A DNA stretch of 64,000 nt from Antarcticimicrobium sp040365005. Its GTDB lineage: Bacteria; Pseudomonadota; Alphaproteobacteria; Rhodobacterales; Rhodobacteraceae. Below are positions 34,970 through 44,307 of the stretch, piece after piece (position 1 is the first letter of the stretch; the number at the start of each line of letters is the position of its first letter). The stretch covers positions 496,001 to 560,000 of the forward strand of contig NZ_BAABWV010000001.1 of assembly GCF_040365005.1 (NCBI RefSeq). The letters run 5' to 3'. Under the pieces are notes generated by a model. That model saw only the letters and a list, made by a program, of their open reading frames with translations. It was not told where the DNA came from and did not search any database. A program made the position numbers and the translations under genes.

Positions 34970-35260
34970 TCAGCCCCCCGCGCCCTGTGCGGCGGCCTCG
35001 ATCGCCCAGTTCCAGAACGGGTTGGCGAACAGCAGGATCATCGCCACCACGAAACAATAGATGGCGGTGGATTCGATCATGGCGAGGCTGACGAACAGGG
35101 TTCGGGTGATGGTATTGGCCTCGTCCGGTTGCTGGGCGATGGCCTGCAATGCCTGGGCGGCGGCGCGGGCCTCGCCCAGGGCGGGGCCAATCGAGCCGAT
35201 GGCAATGGTCAGCCCGGCGGTGATGATCGAAACGGTGGCAATCAGGGTCAGCGCATCCAT
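34970..35260 (-). CDS. atpE: N-type F1Fo ATPase rotor subunit c, two-carboxylate Na+-type ligands
   Basis: A 96-residue hairpin of two membrane helices joined by the QQPDEA loop. Helix 2 contains MIESTAIYCF: Glu63, Ser64, Thr65, Tyr68, the E-S-T-x-x-Y ligand set of Na+-binding c subunits. Helix 1 has Glu30 in GPALGEARAAA where Ilyobacter-type rotors have Gln, giving two carboxylates per subunit. N-type ATPases in some bacteria are reported as H+- or Na+-coupled with such sites. The ring turns when ions cross through subunit a. Confidence 0.93.
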   Translation of the reverse strand: MDALTLIATVSIITAGLTIAIGSIGPALGEARAAAQALQAIAQQPDEANTITRTLFVSLAMIESTAIYCFVVAMILLFANPFWNWAIEAAAQGAGG

Positions 35261-35288
35261 ACGATCCGTCCTTTCGCGTTCAGGCGCG

Positions 35289-36026
35289 TCATGCGCCGGT
35301 TTCCTTGTTTTTTATCTGGTTCTCGGCGGCGCCCGGCTCATCGCCGCTGGCCGAGGCGATATAGACCATCGCCAGAACCGCGATGATATAGGCCTGCACC
35401 ACCCCGGTCAGCAGCCCCAGGAGCTGCAACAACACCGGGAAAAAGAACGGCACCACCGCCAGCAGCACGGCGACGACAACGGTGCCGCTCATCACGTTGC
35501 CATAGAGCCGCACGGCAAGCGCGATGGTGCGCGACAGCTCTCCGATCACGTTGAAGGGGGCCATCAGCGGCGTCGGTTCGAAGTAATGGCGCAGGTATCC
35601 CAGCAGCCCGTCCTCGGCGATGCCATAGATCGGCACCGCCAACAGTACGCAAAGCGCCAGTGCCACGGTGGTGGAGAGCGACCCGGTTGGCGACATGAAG
35701 CCGGGGATCACCCCCATCAGGTTGGACAGCAGCGTGAACAGGAACAGCGTGCCGATGAACGGCAGGTAACGGCCCGGATCGCCGCCGCCGATCTCGCGGA
35801 TCTGGTCACGGATCATCCCGATCACCGTCTCGACCCCGAGGCGCCAGCGCGATGTCGGCTCCGGTGTCGCCGCCGCGGCCAGGAGGCCCCAGGTGGCAAT
35901 GCGACCGCCGATCACCAGCACTGCCATCACCACCCAGGTGTTGACGATGGTGGCCGAGACGCCCCAGTCGCCCAACGGCCCCAGTGGCAGGGTAAAGACG
36001 ATCTGGCTGTCCGGTGAGATCTGCAT
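35289..36026 (-). CDS. atpB: N-type F1Fo ATPase subunit a
   Basis: A 245-residue membrane protein with five to six helices. The essential Arg lies in NVIGELSRTIALAVRLYGNV, followed by the C-terminal helix pair with LLTGVVQAYIIAVLAMVYIA. It forms the ion half-channels beside the c ring. ATG 36026 follows the atpR stop by five bases. Confidence 0.94.
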   Translation of the reverse strand: MQISPDSQIVFTLPLGPLGDWGVSATIVNTWVVMAVLVIGGRIATWGLLAAAATPEPTSRWRLGVETVIGMIRDQIREIGGGDPGRYLPFIGTLFLFTLLSNLMGVIPGFMSPTGSLSTTVALALCVLLAVPIYGIAEDGLLGYLRHYFEPTPLMAPFNVIGELSRTIALAVRLYGNVMSGTVVVAVLLAVVPFFFPVLLQLLGLLTGVVQAYIIAVLAMVYIASASGDEPGAAENQIKNKETGA

Positions 36027-36030
36027 CGCC

Positions 36031-36315
36031 CTAGCCCCGCCGCGCCCGGCGCACCGCGACCGCACGGATCAGCGCGAACCCCGCCAGCGCACCGACCAGC
36101 GCCAAAGCCGGCTGCGTTGCAATTGACAGCAGCCCGGCAAACCCCGCCAGCACCACCGCCAGGCGCAGCACCGCCCCGCCGACCAGCGCCAGCGCCCCGG
36201 AGCCATCCGGGCGCAGTCGCGCCGCGGCCCGCCAGAGCCACGCCAAATGCAGCGCCCCCAGTGCCGCGCCGGTGAGCACCCCGAGGGCCAGATCGAGCAT
36301 CATTTCAACGGTCAT
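36031..36315 (-). CDS. atpR: N-ATPase small membrane protein AtpR
   Basis: A 94-residue protein with three hydrophobic segments (LALGVLTGAALGALHLAWLW, ALVGGAVLRLAVVLAGFAGL and the last around PALALVGALAGFALIRAVAV). In N-type operons this position codes for AtpR, a small protein of unknown mechanism thought to help c-ring assembly or ion specificity. It overlaps the end of atpQ by 11 bases. Confidence 0.82.
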   Translation of the reverse strand: MTVEMMLDLALGVLTGAALGALHLAWLWRAAARLRPDGSGALALVGGAVLRLAVVLAGFAGLLSIATQPALALVGALAGFALIRAVAVRRARRG

Positions 36316-36643
36316 CCCCGGTCTCCCTTGTTTCCTGCGCCCCGTTGCCCGGTCGCATCCCGGTGCGGCGCACCCACCACCAGGCGTTGAGCGATCCCAG
36401 CGCCACCCCGGCCAGCAACCCCATGATGGTCCAGGACGGGCCATCGGCAAATCGCGCGTCGAGCCAGCGACCCAGTGCCACCCCGGCCAGCGTCGGCACC
36501 GCGACGGCCCAGCCCACCAGCCCGAACATGCCGACCCCGAACCAGACTGTGTGGTGCCCCTCGCGCCGGGCGCGGACGCGCTGCTCGGCCTTGCGGCCGA
36601 TGGTGCGGTCCAGCGGTTCGGTCTCGCCCTCCCGACGCGTCAT
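36305..36643 (-). CDS. atpQ: AtpQ/AtpI-like accessory membrane protein
   Basis: A 112-residue protein with two membrane helices separated by a short loop containing GVALGRWLDARFADGPSW, the AtpZ/AtpI-family pattern. AtpI-type proteins help assemble the c ring. Positions between the epsilon and AtpR genes are as in other N-type operons. Confidence 0.83.
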   Translation of the reverse strand: MTRREGETEPLDRTIGRKAEQRVRARREGHHTVWFGVGMFGLVGWAVAVPTLAGVALGRWLDARFADGPSWTIMGLLAGVALGSLNAWWWVRRTGMRPGNGAQETRETGDDR

Positions 36644-37044
36644 CGCTCGAACTCCATCATGCCGCGAATGGCCCCGGCCTCGAGCCGGGCCAGCGCGGTG
36701 CGCGCCGCGCGTTCGCTGTCGTCAAGGGCCAGGAACCGGCGCGCCACCGCATCGCGCAGGGTGGCCAGGTCATCGCCCTCGATGGCGTCGAGCACTGCGA
36801 CCCGGACCGTGGCGCCGCATTTGACCAGCGTCCCCTCGTCGATGCCCAGCACCCGCTCCTGTCCCGCGTCGTCGATATAGAACAGCAGCCCGGGCGCCAG
36901 CGTGGTCACCATGTCGATGTGGCGCGGCAGCAGGGTGAAGGCCCCCTGCGCCCCCTCGGCCGAGAGCTTGCGAATGGCGGTTTTGACCAACCCGGCCGCC
37001 GGAACGTACAGTTCCAGCTCCATCCTGTCCGACGGCGCGCTCAT
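36640..37044 (-). CDS. atpC: N-type F1Fo ATPase subunit epsilon
   Basis: A 134-residue epsilon subunit: an N-terminal beta-sandwich (MELELYVPAAGLVKTAIRKL, GAFTLLPRHIDMVTTLAPGL) and a short C-terminal helix region ending ARLEAGAIRGMMEFER. It overlaps the beta stop by four bases (ATGA). Confidence 0.92.
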   Translation of the reverse strand: MSAPSDRMELELYVPAAGLVKTAIRKLSAEGAQGAFTLLPRHIDMVTTLAPGLLFYIDDAGQERVLGIDEGTLVKCGATVRVAVLDAIEGDDLATLRDAVARRFLALDDSERAARTALARLEAGAIRGMMEFER

Positions 37045-38483
37045 GTGGCGGCCTCCGCGTCGGTGATGGAGCCGATCATGAACAGCGCCCGCTCGGGCCG
37101 GTCGTTGAAGGCCCCGGACAGGATCTGTTCACAACCCTCCAGCGTCTGGTTCAGCGGGACGCGCCGGCCCTTGGCGGTGGTGAACCGCTCGGTCGCGCGG
37201 AACGGCTGGGTGAGGAACCGTTCCAGCCGCCGGGCGATGGCGACGGTGCGGCGATCCTCGACCGAAAGCTGCTCCAGCCCCAGCATGGCGATCACGTCCT
37301 TGAGGCTTTCGTATTCCGCCAGCGTCCGGCGTACCGCCCGCGCCACCTTGACGTGACGGGCGGAGGCGGTCGTGGGGGTCAGCATCTTCGAGGCCGATTC
37401 CAGCGGATCGACGGCGGGATAAAGCCCCTGCGCCGCCCGCTTGCGCGACAGCACGATGGACGAGGACAGATGCCCGAACACATGGGTCGCCGCCGGGTCG
37501 GTAAAATCGTCGGCCGGCACATAGACCGCCTGGATCGAGGTCAGCGCCCCCGAGGCGGTGGAGCAGATCCGTTCCTCCAGTTCGGCGATCTCGGTGCCAA
37601 GCGAGGGCTGGTAGCCCACCCGCGACGGCAGTTGCCCCAGCAACCCCGAAACCTCGGCCCCGGCCTGGACAAAGCGATAGATGTTGTCGATCAGCACCAG
37701 CACGTCGGTGTTCAGCTCGTCCCGGAAATGCTCGGCAATCGACATCGCCGCATGGCCGACGCGAAACCGCACGGCGGGGCGTTCGTTCATCTGGCCAAAC
37801 ACCATCACCGTGTTGTCGAGCACCCCGGCCTCGGCCATCTCGCGGTGAAATTCCTCGGCCTCGCGCGAGCGTTCGCCAATGCCGCAGAACAGGCTGACCC
37901 CGTCGTAGGCCCCCGACATGTTGTAGATCATCTCGGCGATCAGCACCGTCTTGCCCACGCCGGCGCCGCCGAACAGGCCGGCCTTGCCGCCCCGCTCGAT
38001 CGGGCAGAGCAGGTCGATGGCTTTGATCCCGGTCTCGAAGATCTCGGACTGGGTGCGGCGGTGTTTCAGCGCCGGCGGAGCGTTGAAGATCGAGCGGCGC
38101 GGCGCGGCGTCCAACGGCGCACCACCGTCGATCGCCGTGCCGAACAGGTCGAGCATCCGCCCCAGCGTGTCGCGCCCCACCGGAACCTGAAGCCCCTGCC
38201 CGGTCCCTCGCAGGCGCGCGCCGAGCCGCACCGGCGCCCCGGCCGACAGCACGAGACCCCGGGCCAGATCCTCGGCCGGGAAAGAGGCGATCTCGATCCG
38301 CAACTCGGGATCGTCGAGGCCGACGAAAAGCTCTTGCGCGCGCGGGGCCGGCCCCTCGAGCCTCAACTCGATCATCTGGCCCGAAATCCGCACGATCCGC
38401 GCGACCGTATCAGTGGGCGCGCCGGCGCCCTCGGGGGCGCCGGCGGTCGCAGGGGGATCGGATTGCCGCAGATCGGTGGTCAT
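37041..38483 (-). CDS. atpD: N-type F1Fo ATPase subunit beta
   Basis: A 480-residue catalytic subunit with P-loop GGAGVGKT at 172-179, the Glu of GIGERSREAEEF, and LVLIDNIYRFVQAG as the Walker B region. It lacks only minor segments relative to normal beta (about 460-480 residues). First gene of the operon, divergent from glutamate dehydrogenase over 229 bases. ATG 38483 is chosen over an upstream in-frame start because the added stretch has no family match. Confidence 0.95.
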   Translation of the reverse strand: MTTDLRQSDPPATAGAPEGAGAPTDTVARIVRISGQMIELRLEGPAPRAQELFVGLDDPELRIEIASFPAEDLARGLVLSAGAPVRLGARLRGTGQGLQVPVGRDTLGRMLDLFGTAIDGGAPLDAAPRRSIFNAPPALKHRRTQSEIFETGIKAIDLLCPIERGGKAGLFGGAGVGKTVLIAEMIYNMSGAYDGVSLFCGIGERSREAEEFHREMAEAGVLDNTVMVFGQMNERPAVRFRVGHAAMSIAEHFRDELNTDVLVLIDNIYRFVQAGAEVSGLLGQLPSRVGYQPSLGTEIAELEERICSTASGALTSIQAVYVPADDFTDPAATHVFGHLSSSIVLSRKRAAQGLYPAVDPLESASKMLTPTTASARHVKVARAVRRTLAEYESLKDVIAMLGLEQLSVEDRRTVAIARRLERFLTQPFRATERFTTAKGRRVPLNQTLEGCEQILSGAFNDRPERALFMIGSITDAEAAT

Positions 38484-38712
38484 GCACGCTCCGCCTGTCG
38501 CGGAACGCGCGCGGGCCAGTCCGGCGCCATCCGCTACCAGAGCAGTCAATCAGGGTTCGGGCCGGGAATCCAGAGCCCATTTGCCGCAGCGCAGCAAGGC
38601 CCGGGCCACAACCGATCCGCGACAGATCGGCACGGCACAATGGACCCTGCGGCGCGTTTGGCCTAACACATCATCGGATCATCCAGGTATTTCGTGAGGG
38701 GGCAGCAGGACG

Positions 38713-40020
38713 ATGGCGACCAAGAAAACCGAAGAGACACCCGAACAGGTGGCACAGCCCGCCGGGATGTTCGAGACCGCGCGCGAGAACCTGCGCATCG
38801 CCTGCGAAAAACTCAACATCCACCCCGATGTCTACGAAGAACTCCAGTTCCCGCGCGAGACCCTGGCCGTCACCCTGCTGATCCGGATGGACGATGGCCG
38901 CCGCCGGGCGTTCAAGGCCTGGCGCTGCCGCTACAACGACCGGCGCGGCCCGACCAAGGGCGGCGTGCGGTTTCACCCCAATGTCTCGCTCGACGAGGTG
39001 GAGACGCTGTCGTTCTGGATGACGTTCAAATGCGCGGTGGCCAACCTGCCCTTTGGCGGTGGCAAGGGGGGCGTCTGCGTCGATACCAAGACCCTGTCAC
39101 CGACCGAGCTGGAGCGGCTGAGCCGCGCCTATATCGAGGCCTTCGCCTCGTTCATCGGGCCGGACCGCGACATCATGGCGCCGGACATGTACACCAACGG
39201 CATCGTCATGGCCTGGATGTCGGATGAATACGCCTCAATCACCGGCGCGCCGCTGCCGATGGCGATCACCGGAAAGCCGATCGCCTTCGGCGGCACAACC
39301 GGGCGCACCGACGCCACCGCGCGCGGCGGCTACCTGGCACTGCGGCACCTGGAATCCTCGCTGGGGCTGGAGCCGGACAAGGCGACCGTGGCGATCCAGG
39401 GCTTCGGCAACGTCGGCTATCACTGTGCCAAGCTGCTGCACGCGGACGGCTACAAGATCGTGGCGATCAGCGATTCCAGCGGCGCGATCCACGATCCCGA
39501 CGGGCTCGATCCGCTGGCGGTGATGGAGCACAAGCATTCCAACCATGGCGTCACCGGCGCCAAGGGCCACGGCAAGACCCGCAAGATCTCGAACGAAGAG
39601 CTGCTGGAGCTGGACTGCGACGTGCTGGTGCCCGCCGCGCTGGAGCGCCAGATCACCGAGGAGAACGCAGGCCGGATCCGGGCGCCGATCATCCTGGAGA
39701 TGGCCAACGGCCCGATCACCCCCGAGGCCGACGCCATCCTGACCGAGGCCGGCTGCGTGATCATCCCCGACATCCTGGCCAATTCCGGCGGCGTGACGGT
39801 GTCGCACCTGGAATGGGTGCAGAACCGCTCCGGATTCTACTGGGACGGCTCGCGGGTGCGCGATCACCTGAAAACCACCATGACGACCGAAACCCAGGCG
39901 GTCTGGGCGCTGCACAACGAGATGGACCTGTCGATGCGCGAGGCGGCCTATGTCCACGGGCTGCGCCGCATCGCCGAGGCGGTCGAGGCGCGCGGCACCC
40001 AGGCCTATTTCGAGCAGTAA
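38713..40020 (+). CDS. gdhA: Glutamate dehydrogenase (Glu/Leu/Phe/Val dehydrogenase family)
   Basis: A 435-residue hexamer-type enzyme that interconverts glutamate and 2-oxoglutarate plus ammonium. The catalytic Lys region is NLPFGGGKGGVCVDTKTL, the substrate Asp region MAPDMYTNG, and the dinucleotide motif VAIQGFGNVGYHCAKLL, followed by an Asp (VAISDSSGAI) that favours NAD over NADP. A leader of about 20 polar residues precedes the fold. It is divergent from the N-ATPase operon. Confidence 0.93.
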   Translation: MATKKTEETPEQVAQPAGMFETARENLRIACEKLNIHPDVYEELQFPRETLAVTLLIRMDDGRRRAFKAWRCRYNDRRGPTKGGVRFHPNVSLDEVETLSFWMTFKCAVANLPFGGGKGGVCVDTKTLSPTELERLSRAYIEAFASFIGPDRDIMAPDMYTNGIVMAWMSDEYASITGAPLPMAITGKPIAFGGTTGRTDATARGGYLALRHLESSLGLEPDKATVAIQGFGNVGYHCAKLLHADGYKIVAISDSSGAIHDPDGLDPLAVMEHKHSNHGVTGAKGHGKTRKISNEELLELDCDVLVPAALERQITEENAGRIRAPIILEMANGPITPEADAILTEAGCVIIPDILANSGGVTVSHLEWVQNRSGFYWDGSRVRDHLKTTMTTETQAVWALHNEMDLSMREAAYVHGLRRIAEAVEARGTQAYFEQ

Positions 40021-40081
40021 CCCCCGGCCCGGCGCAGTGCCGCGCTAACCGTCACGCAGGGCGGCGGCCCCGGCGACACCG

Positions 40082-41032
40082 TCATCCGCCCTGCCGAAAC
40101 GCCGAGGGCGGCTTGCCGAACTCCTGCGCAAAGGCGCGGGTCATCGCCGCCGGGGTCTGGTAGCCGCAACGCAGCGCGATCTCGGCAATTGAATAGCCCG
40201 ACTGCTCGGCATAGCGCCGCGCCGTCGTCAGCCGCAGACGCTTGTACACCACCTGCGGCCCGGCGCCGAGATGGGCGTGAAAGGCGCGCGCCAGCGTCTT
40301 GGGGTGCGCCCCCATCCGCGCCGCCAGCTGCGGAATCGACAGCGGCTCTTCCAGGTGGGACGACATCAGCGCGATGCAGCCATCGACCAGTTTCGACCCG
40401 GTGCTGCGCACCATCCGCCCCGGTGGCGGATCGCCGCGCGCGAACATGAAGAACGAGGCCACCTCGAGGCGCATCGCCTCGCCATGGGCGCGGGCGATCA
40501 GCTCCAGCACCAGGTCAAAGGCGGTCATCGCCCCGCCGCAGGTCAGCATCCGCCGATCCATGACGAACCGGCTCTCCTCGGCCTCGACCGCGTCGAAGGT
40601 CTCGAAGAACCCGGTCAGCTCGTTCGGGTGGATGGTGGCGCGGTGCCCGTCCAGCAGCCCCGCCGCCGCCATCAGCCAACTGCCGGTGTCCATGCCCGCC
40701 ACCGCCCCGAAGCGCCGCGCGGCGGCCTTGAGCGCGCGCAGCACCGGCGGGGTGGCGTGACGCTGCACGTCGTAACTGGGCAGCACGAACAGATAATCGC
40801 CGCCCGCATGGTCGGACAGGCGGCAATCCGGCAGCACCGGCAAACCGCTGGACGAGGCCACCGGCGCCCCGTCGACAGTGACGAATCTCCAGCGGTACAG
40901 CTCCCGGCGGCCCAGCTCGTTGGCAGCGCGCAGCGGCTCGACCGCGTTGGCAAGGCAATGGTTGGAGAACCGCGGGAACAAGAGCACCGCGATCTCCTCT
41001 GGTTTTGACGATTGGATGTGCCATTTTCGCAT
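40082..41032 (-). CDS. GlxA/CdhR-type AraC-family regulator
   Basis: A 316-residue regulator with a DJ-1/PfpI-like sensor (LLFPRFSNHCLANAVEPLRA, YLFVLPSYDVQRH, GMDTGSWLMAAAGLLDGHRA; no nucleophile Cys) and a C-terminal AraC double helix-turn-helix (PLSIPQLAARMGAHPKTLAR and YSIAEIALRCGYQTPAAMTR). It resembles the regulator next to the carnitine dehydrogenase genes at 16.5 kb in build. It is divergent from a CaiD-containing operon, so a carnitine or gamma-butyrobetaine response is likely. Confidence 0.85.
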   Translation of the reverse strand: MRKWHIQSSKPEEIAVLLFPRFSNHCLANAVEPLRAANELGRRELYRWRFVTVDGAPVASSSGLPVLPDCRLSDHAGGDYLFVLPSYDVQRHATPPVLRALKAAARRFGAVAGMDTGSWLMAAAGLLDGHRATIHPNELTGFFETFDAVEAEESRFVMDRRMLTCGGAMTAFDLVLELIARAHGEAMRLEVASFFMFARGDPPPGRMVRSTGSKLVDGCIALMSSHLEEPLSIPQLAARMGAHPKTLARAFHAHLGAGPQVVYKRLRLTTARRYAEQSGYSIAEIALRCGYQTPAAMTRAFAQEFGKPPSAFRQGG

Positions 41033-41110
41033 GATTTCAGTCTAATTCCGCATAACCCTGCCCTGCAAGCGCCCTAACTTGAGCGCGAAACGCGACAGGA
41101 GGACCCCGCG

Positions 41111-42271
41111 ATGCATTTCGGTTTGAGCGACGAGCAGGAGATGATCGTCTCCACCGTCCGCAGCTTTGTCGAGAACGAGATCTACCCGCACGAGGCCGAG
41201 GTCGAGCGTACCGGTCAGGTCCCCGAGGAGCTGGGGCAAGCGATCAAGCAGAAGGTCATCGACCTAGGCTTCTATGCCTGCAATTTCCCCGAAGAGGTCG
41301 GCGGCGCCGGCCTGTCGCACCTGGATTTCACCCTGGTCGAACGCGAGCTTGGCCGCGGGTCGATGGCGCTGACGCATTTCTTCGGGCGGCCGCAGAACAT
41401 CCTGATGGCCTGCAAGGGCGACCAGCGCGAGCGTTACCTGCTGCCGGCGGTGCGGGGCGAGCGGATGGACGCGCTTGCGATGACCGAACCGGACGCGGGC
41501 TCGGACGTGCGTGGCATGAAATGCCAGGCGGTGCGGGATGGCGGCGACTGGGTGCTGAACGGCTCCAAGCATTTCATCTCGGGGGCCGATCACGCGGATT
41601 TCTTCATCGTCTTCGTCGCCACCGGCGTCGACGAGACGCCCAAGGGCCCCAAGAAACGCATCACCACCTTCCTTGTCGATCGCGGCACCCCGGGGTTCGA
41701 GGTGCGCGACGGCTATCGCTCGGTCAGCCATCGCGGCTACAAGAACTGCATTCTCTACTTCGACAACTGCCGCCTGCCTGACGCGCAGGTGCTGGGCGAG
41801 GTCGACGGCGGTTTCGACGTGATGAACGAATGGCTTTACGCCACGCGGGTGACGGTCGCGGCCTTTTGCGTGGGGCGCGCACGGCGCTGCTTCGACCATG
41901 CGCTGAGCTATGCCGCCGAGCGCAAGCAGTTCGGCCAGCCGATCGGCAAGTTCCAGGGCGTCGGCTTCCAGATCGCCGACATGATCACCGAGATCGACGC
42001 CGCCGACTGGCTGACGCTGGCGTCGGCCTGGCGGCTGGACCAGGGGCTGCCCGCCAACCGCGAGATTGCCAGTGCCAAGGTCTATGCCTCGGAAATGCTG
42101 GCGCGGGTCACTGACGCCACCCTGCAGATCCACGGCGGCATGGGCCTGATGGACGATTTTCCGATCGAACGGTTCTGGCGCGACGCGCGGGTGGAGCGGA
42201 TCTGGGACGGCACCAGCGAGATCCAGCGCCACATCATCAGCCGCGACCTCCTGCGCCCGCTGGGGGCGTGA
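41111..42271 (+). CDS. Acyl-CoA dehydrogenase, probably gamma-butyrobetainyl-CoA dehydrogenase
   Basis: A 386-residue acyl-CoA dehydrogenase of normal length with the ALAMTEPDAGSDVRGM flavin motif and QIHGGMGLMDDFPIERFWRD. At the usual catalytic base position the motif reads RIWDGTSEIQRH, Asp in place of Glu. Paired with an acyl-CoA synthetase and CaiD, it would oxidise gamma-butyrobetainyl-CoA to crotonobetainyl-CoA. CaiA-type reductase activity is the reverse reaction. AGGAGG precedes the ATG. Confidence 0.82.
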   Translation: MHFGLSDEQEMIVSTVRSFVENEIYPHEAEVERTGQVPEELGQAIKQKVIDLGFYACNFPEEVGGAGLSHLDFTLVERELGRGSMALTHFFGRPQNILMACKGDQRERYLLPAVRGERMDALAMTEPDAGSDVRGMKCQAVRDGGDWVLNGSKHFISGADHADFFIVFVATGVDETPKGPKKRITTFLVDRGTPGFEVRDGYRSVSHRGYKNCILYFDNCRLPDAQVLGEVDGGFDVMNEWLYATRVTVAAFCVGRARRCFDHALSYAAERKQFGQPIGKFQGVGFQIADMITEIDAADWLTLASAWRLDQGLPANREIASAKVYASEMLARVTDATLQIHGGMGLMDDFPIERFWRDARVERIWDGTSEIQRHIISRDLLRPLGA

Positions 42272-44307
42272 TGCGCGGGCTGGACCGACTGCTGCGGCCC
42301 CACAGTATCGCCGTTGTCGGCGGCGGGGGCTGGTGCGCCAACGTCATCGAGCAATGCCGCAAGATCGGCTTTTCCGGCGAGATCTGGCCGGTGCACCCCC
42401 GCCGCGACACGGTGGCCGGGCTGACCGCCTATGCCGACATCGACAGCCTGCCGAACGCCCCCGACGCCGCCTTTGTCGGCGTCAACCGCGATGCAACGAT
42501 CGAGGTTGTCGGGCAACTGTCGGCGCGCGGCGCGGGCGGCGCGGTCTGTTTCGCCTCGGGCTTTCGCGAGGCCCAGCAGGAGACCGGCGACGGCCATGCC
42601 AAGCAGGAGGCGCTGCTGGCGGCGGCCGGCGACATGACGATCCTCGGGCCCAATTGCTACGGGATGCTGAACTATCTCGACGGCGCCGCGCTCTGGCCCG
42701 ACCAGCATGGCGGGGTGCCGGTCGAGCGCGGCGTGGCGCTGATCACCCAATCTTCCAACATCGCGATCAACCTGACGATGCAGAACCGGGGCCTGCCGCT
42801 GGCCTATGTGGTGACCGCCGGAAACCAGGCCCAGACCGGGCTGTCGGAGATCGCCGCCGCCCTGCTGCGCGACCCGCGCGTGACCGCGCTGGGACTGCAT
42901 ATCGAGGGGATCGACGACCTGCGCGGGTTCGAAGCGATGGCCGAGGCCGCCCGCACCCTGGGCAAGCCGATCGTTGCGCTCAAGATCGGGCGGTCGGACC
43001 AGGCCCGGGCGGCAACGGTCTCGCACACTGCCTCGCTCGCCGGCAGCGACGCCGGTGCCGACGCGCTCCTGGCGCGGCTGGGGATCGGGCGGGTGCGTTC
43101 GCTGTCCGGCCTGCTGGAGACGCTGAAGCTGTTGCACGTCACCGGACCGCTCAGCTCGCCGCGCATCGCCTCGATGTCCTGTTCGGGCGGCGAGGCCAGC
43201 CTGATCGCCGACACCGCGCATGGCAGCGGCCTGGTCTTTCCGCCGCTGGGCGAGCGGCAGCGACAGGCGTTGCGCACCGTGCTGGGGCCCAAGGTGGCAC
43301 TGGCCAACCCATTGGATTACCACACCTATATCTGGAACGACGAGGATGGGCTGGGCCGAACCTTTGCCGCGATGATGGACGCCGACCTCGCGCTCGGGGT
43401 GGTGGTGCTGGACTTTCCCCGCGCCGACCGCTGCTCGGCCGCGGATTGGACCCGGGTGATCCGCGCCGTCGCCCGCGCCGGCAAGATCAGCGGGCGGCCG
43501 ATGGCGATCCTCGCCTCGCTGGCCGAATTGATGCCCGAGGAGGTCGCGCAACAGATCATCGAACTGGGCATCGTGCCGTTCTCGGGCCTGTCCGAGGCGG
43601 TCGAGGCGATGGACGTCGCCGCCGAACTGGGCCGCGCCCGGCCTGCGCCGATGCCGCTTCTGCTGCCACGGCCCGGCGAGGCCGGCACCACCCTGAGCGA
43701 GGCCGAGGCCAAGTCCTCGCTGGCCGCCCACGGGGTGCGCATCCCCGCCGCCGAACGCGCGACCGGGGCCGAGGCCGCCGCCACGGCGGCCGCCCGCATC
43801 GGCTTTCCCGTCGTGCTCAAGGGCGAGGGCATCGCGCACAAGACCGAGGCCGGCGCGGTGGCGCTGAACCTCCGCTCGGCCGGGGCCGTGGCCGAGGCAG
43901 CCCGCGCCATGCCGAGCGAACAGTTCCTGGTCGAACAGATGGTGACCGGCACGGTGGCCGAACTGCTGATCGGGGTGCTGCGCGACCCCGCCCATGGCTA
44001 CGTTCTGACCCTTGCCTCCGGCGGCACCCTGACCGAGCTGGTCGAGGACAGCGTCAGCCTTTTGGTGCCCAGCCCGCCCGAGGCGGTGCGCGAGGCTCTG
44101 GGCCGGCTCAAGCTGTTCCGGCTGCTTTGCGGCTATCGCGGCGCGCCGGCAGCGGATATCGAGGCGATCGTATCGGCTGTCATGGCCGTGCAATCCTATG
44201 TCCAGGCGGCGCACCCGCATGAGATTGAAATCAACCCCCTCCTCTGTGGCCCGCATGGTGCGGTCGCGGCGGATGCCCTGATCAGGATCGGAGACTCCCA
44301 TGACTGA
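42271..44307 (+). CDS. NDP-forming acyl-CoA synthetase (acetate-CoA ligase family)
   Basis: A 678-residue protein. N-terminal CoA-binding domain (HSIAVVGGGGWCANVIEQC) and succinyl-CoA-synthetase-like ligase domain (AITQSSNIAINLTMQNRGL region), then an ATP-grasp domain near 460-600 (PVVLKGEGIAHKTEAGAVAL, with the catalytic His). It shares one base with the stop of the acyl-CoA dehydrogenase (TGATG). It would activate gamma-butyrobetaine or carnitine to the CoA thioester with ADP formation, in the place that the AMP-forming CaiC or a BcoAB-type ligase usually takes. Confidence 0.82.
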   Translation: MRGLDRLLRPHSIAVVGGGGWCANVIEQCRKIGFSGEIWPVHPRRDTVAGLTAYADIDSLPNAPDAAFVGVNRDATIEVVGQLSARGAGGAVCFASGFREAQQETGDGHAKQEALLAAAGDMTILGPNCYGMLNYLDGAALWPDQHGGVPVERGVALITQSSNIAINLTMQNRGLPLAYVVTAGNQAQTGLSEIAAALLRDPRVTALGLHIEGIDDLRGFEAMAEAARTLGKPIVALKIGRSDQARAATVSHTASLAGSDAGADALLARLGIGRVRSLSGLLETLKLLHVTGPLSSPRIASMSCSGGEASLIADTAHGSGLVFPPLGERQRQALRTVLGPKVALANPLDYHTYIWNDEDGLGRTFAAMMDADLALGVVVLDFPRADRCSAADWTRVIRAVARAGKISGRPMAILASLAELMPEEVAQQIIELGIVPFSGLSEAVEAMDVAAELGRARPAPMPLLLPRPGEAGTTLSEAEAKSSLAAHGVRIPAAERATGAEAAATAAARIGFPVVLKGEGIAHKTEAGAVALNLRSAGAVAEAARAMPSEQFLVEQMVTGTVAELLIGVLRDPAHGYVLTLASGGTLTELVEDSVSLLVPSPPEAVREALGRLKLFRLLCGYRGAPAADIEAIVSAVMAVQSYVQAAHPHEIEINPLLCGPHGAVAADALIRIGDSHD

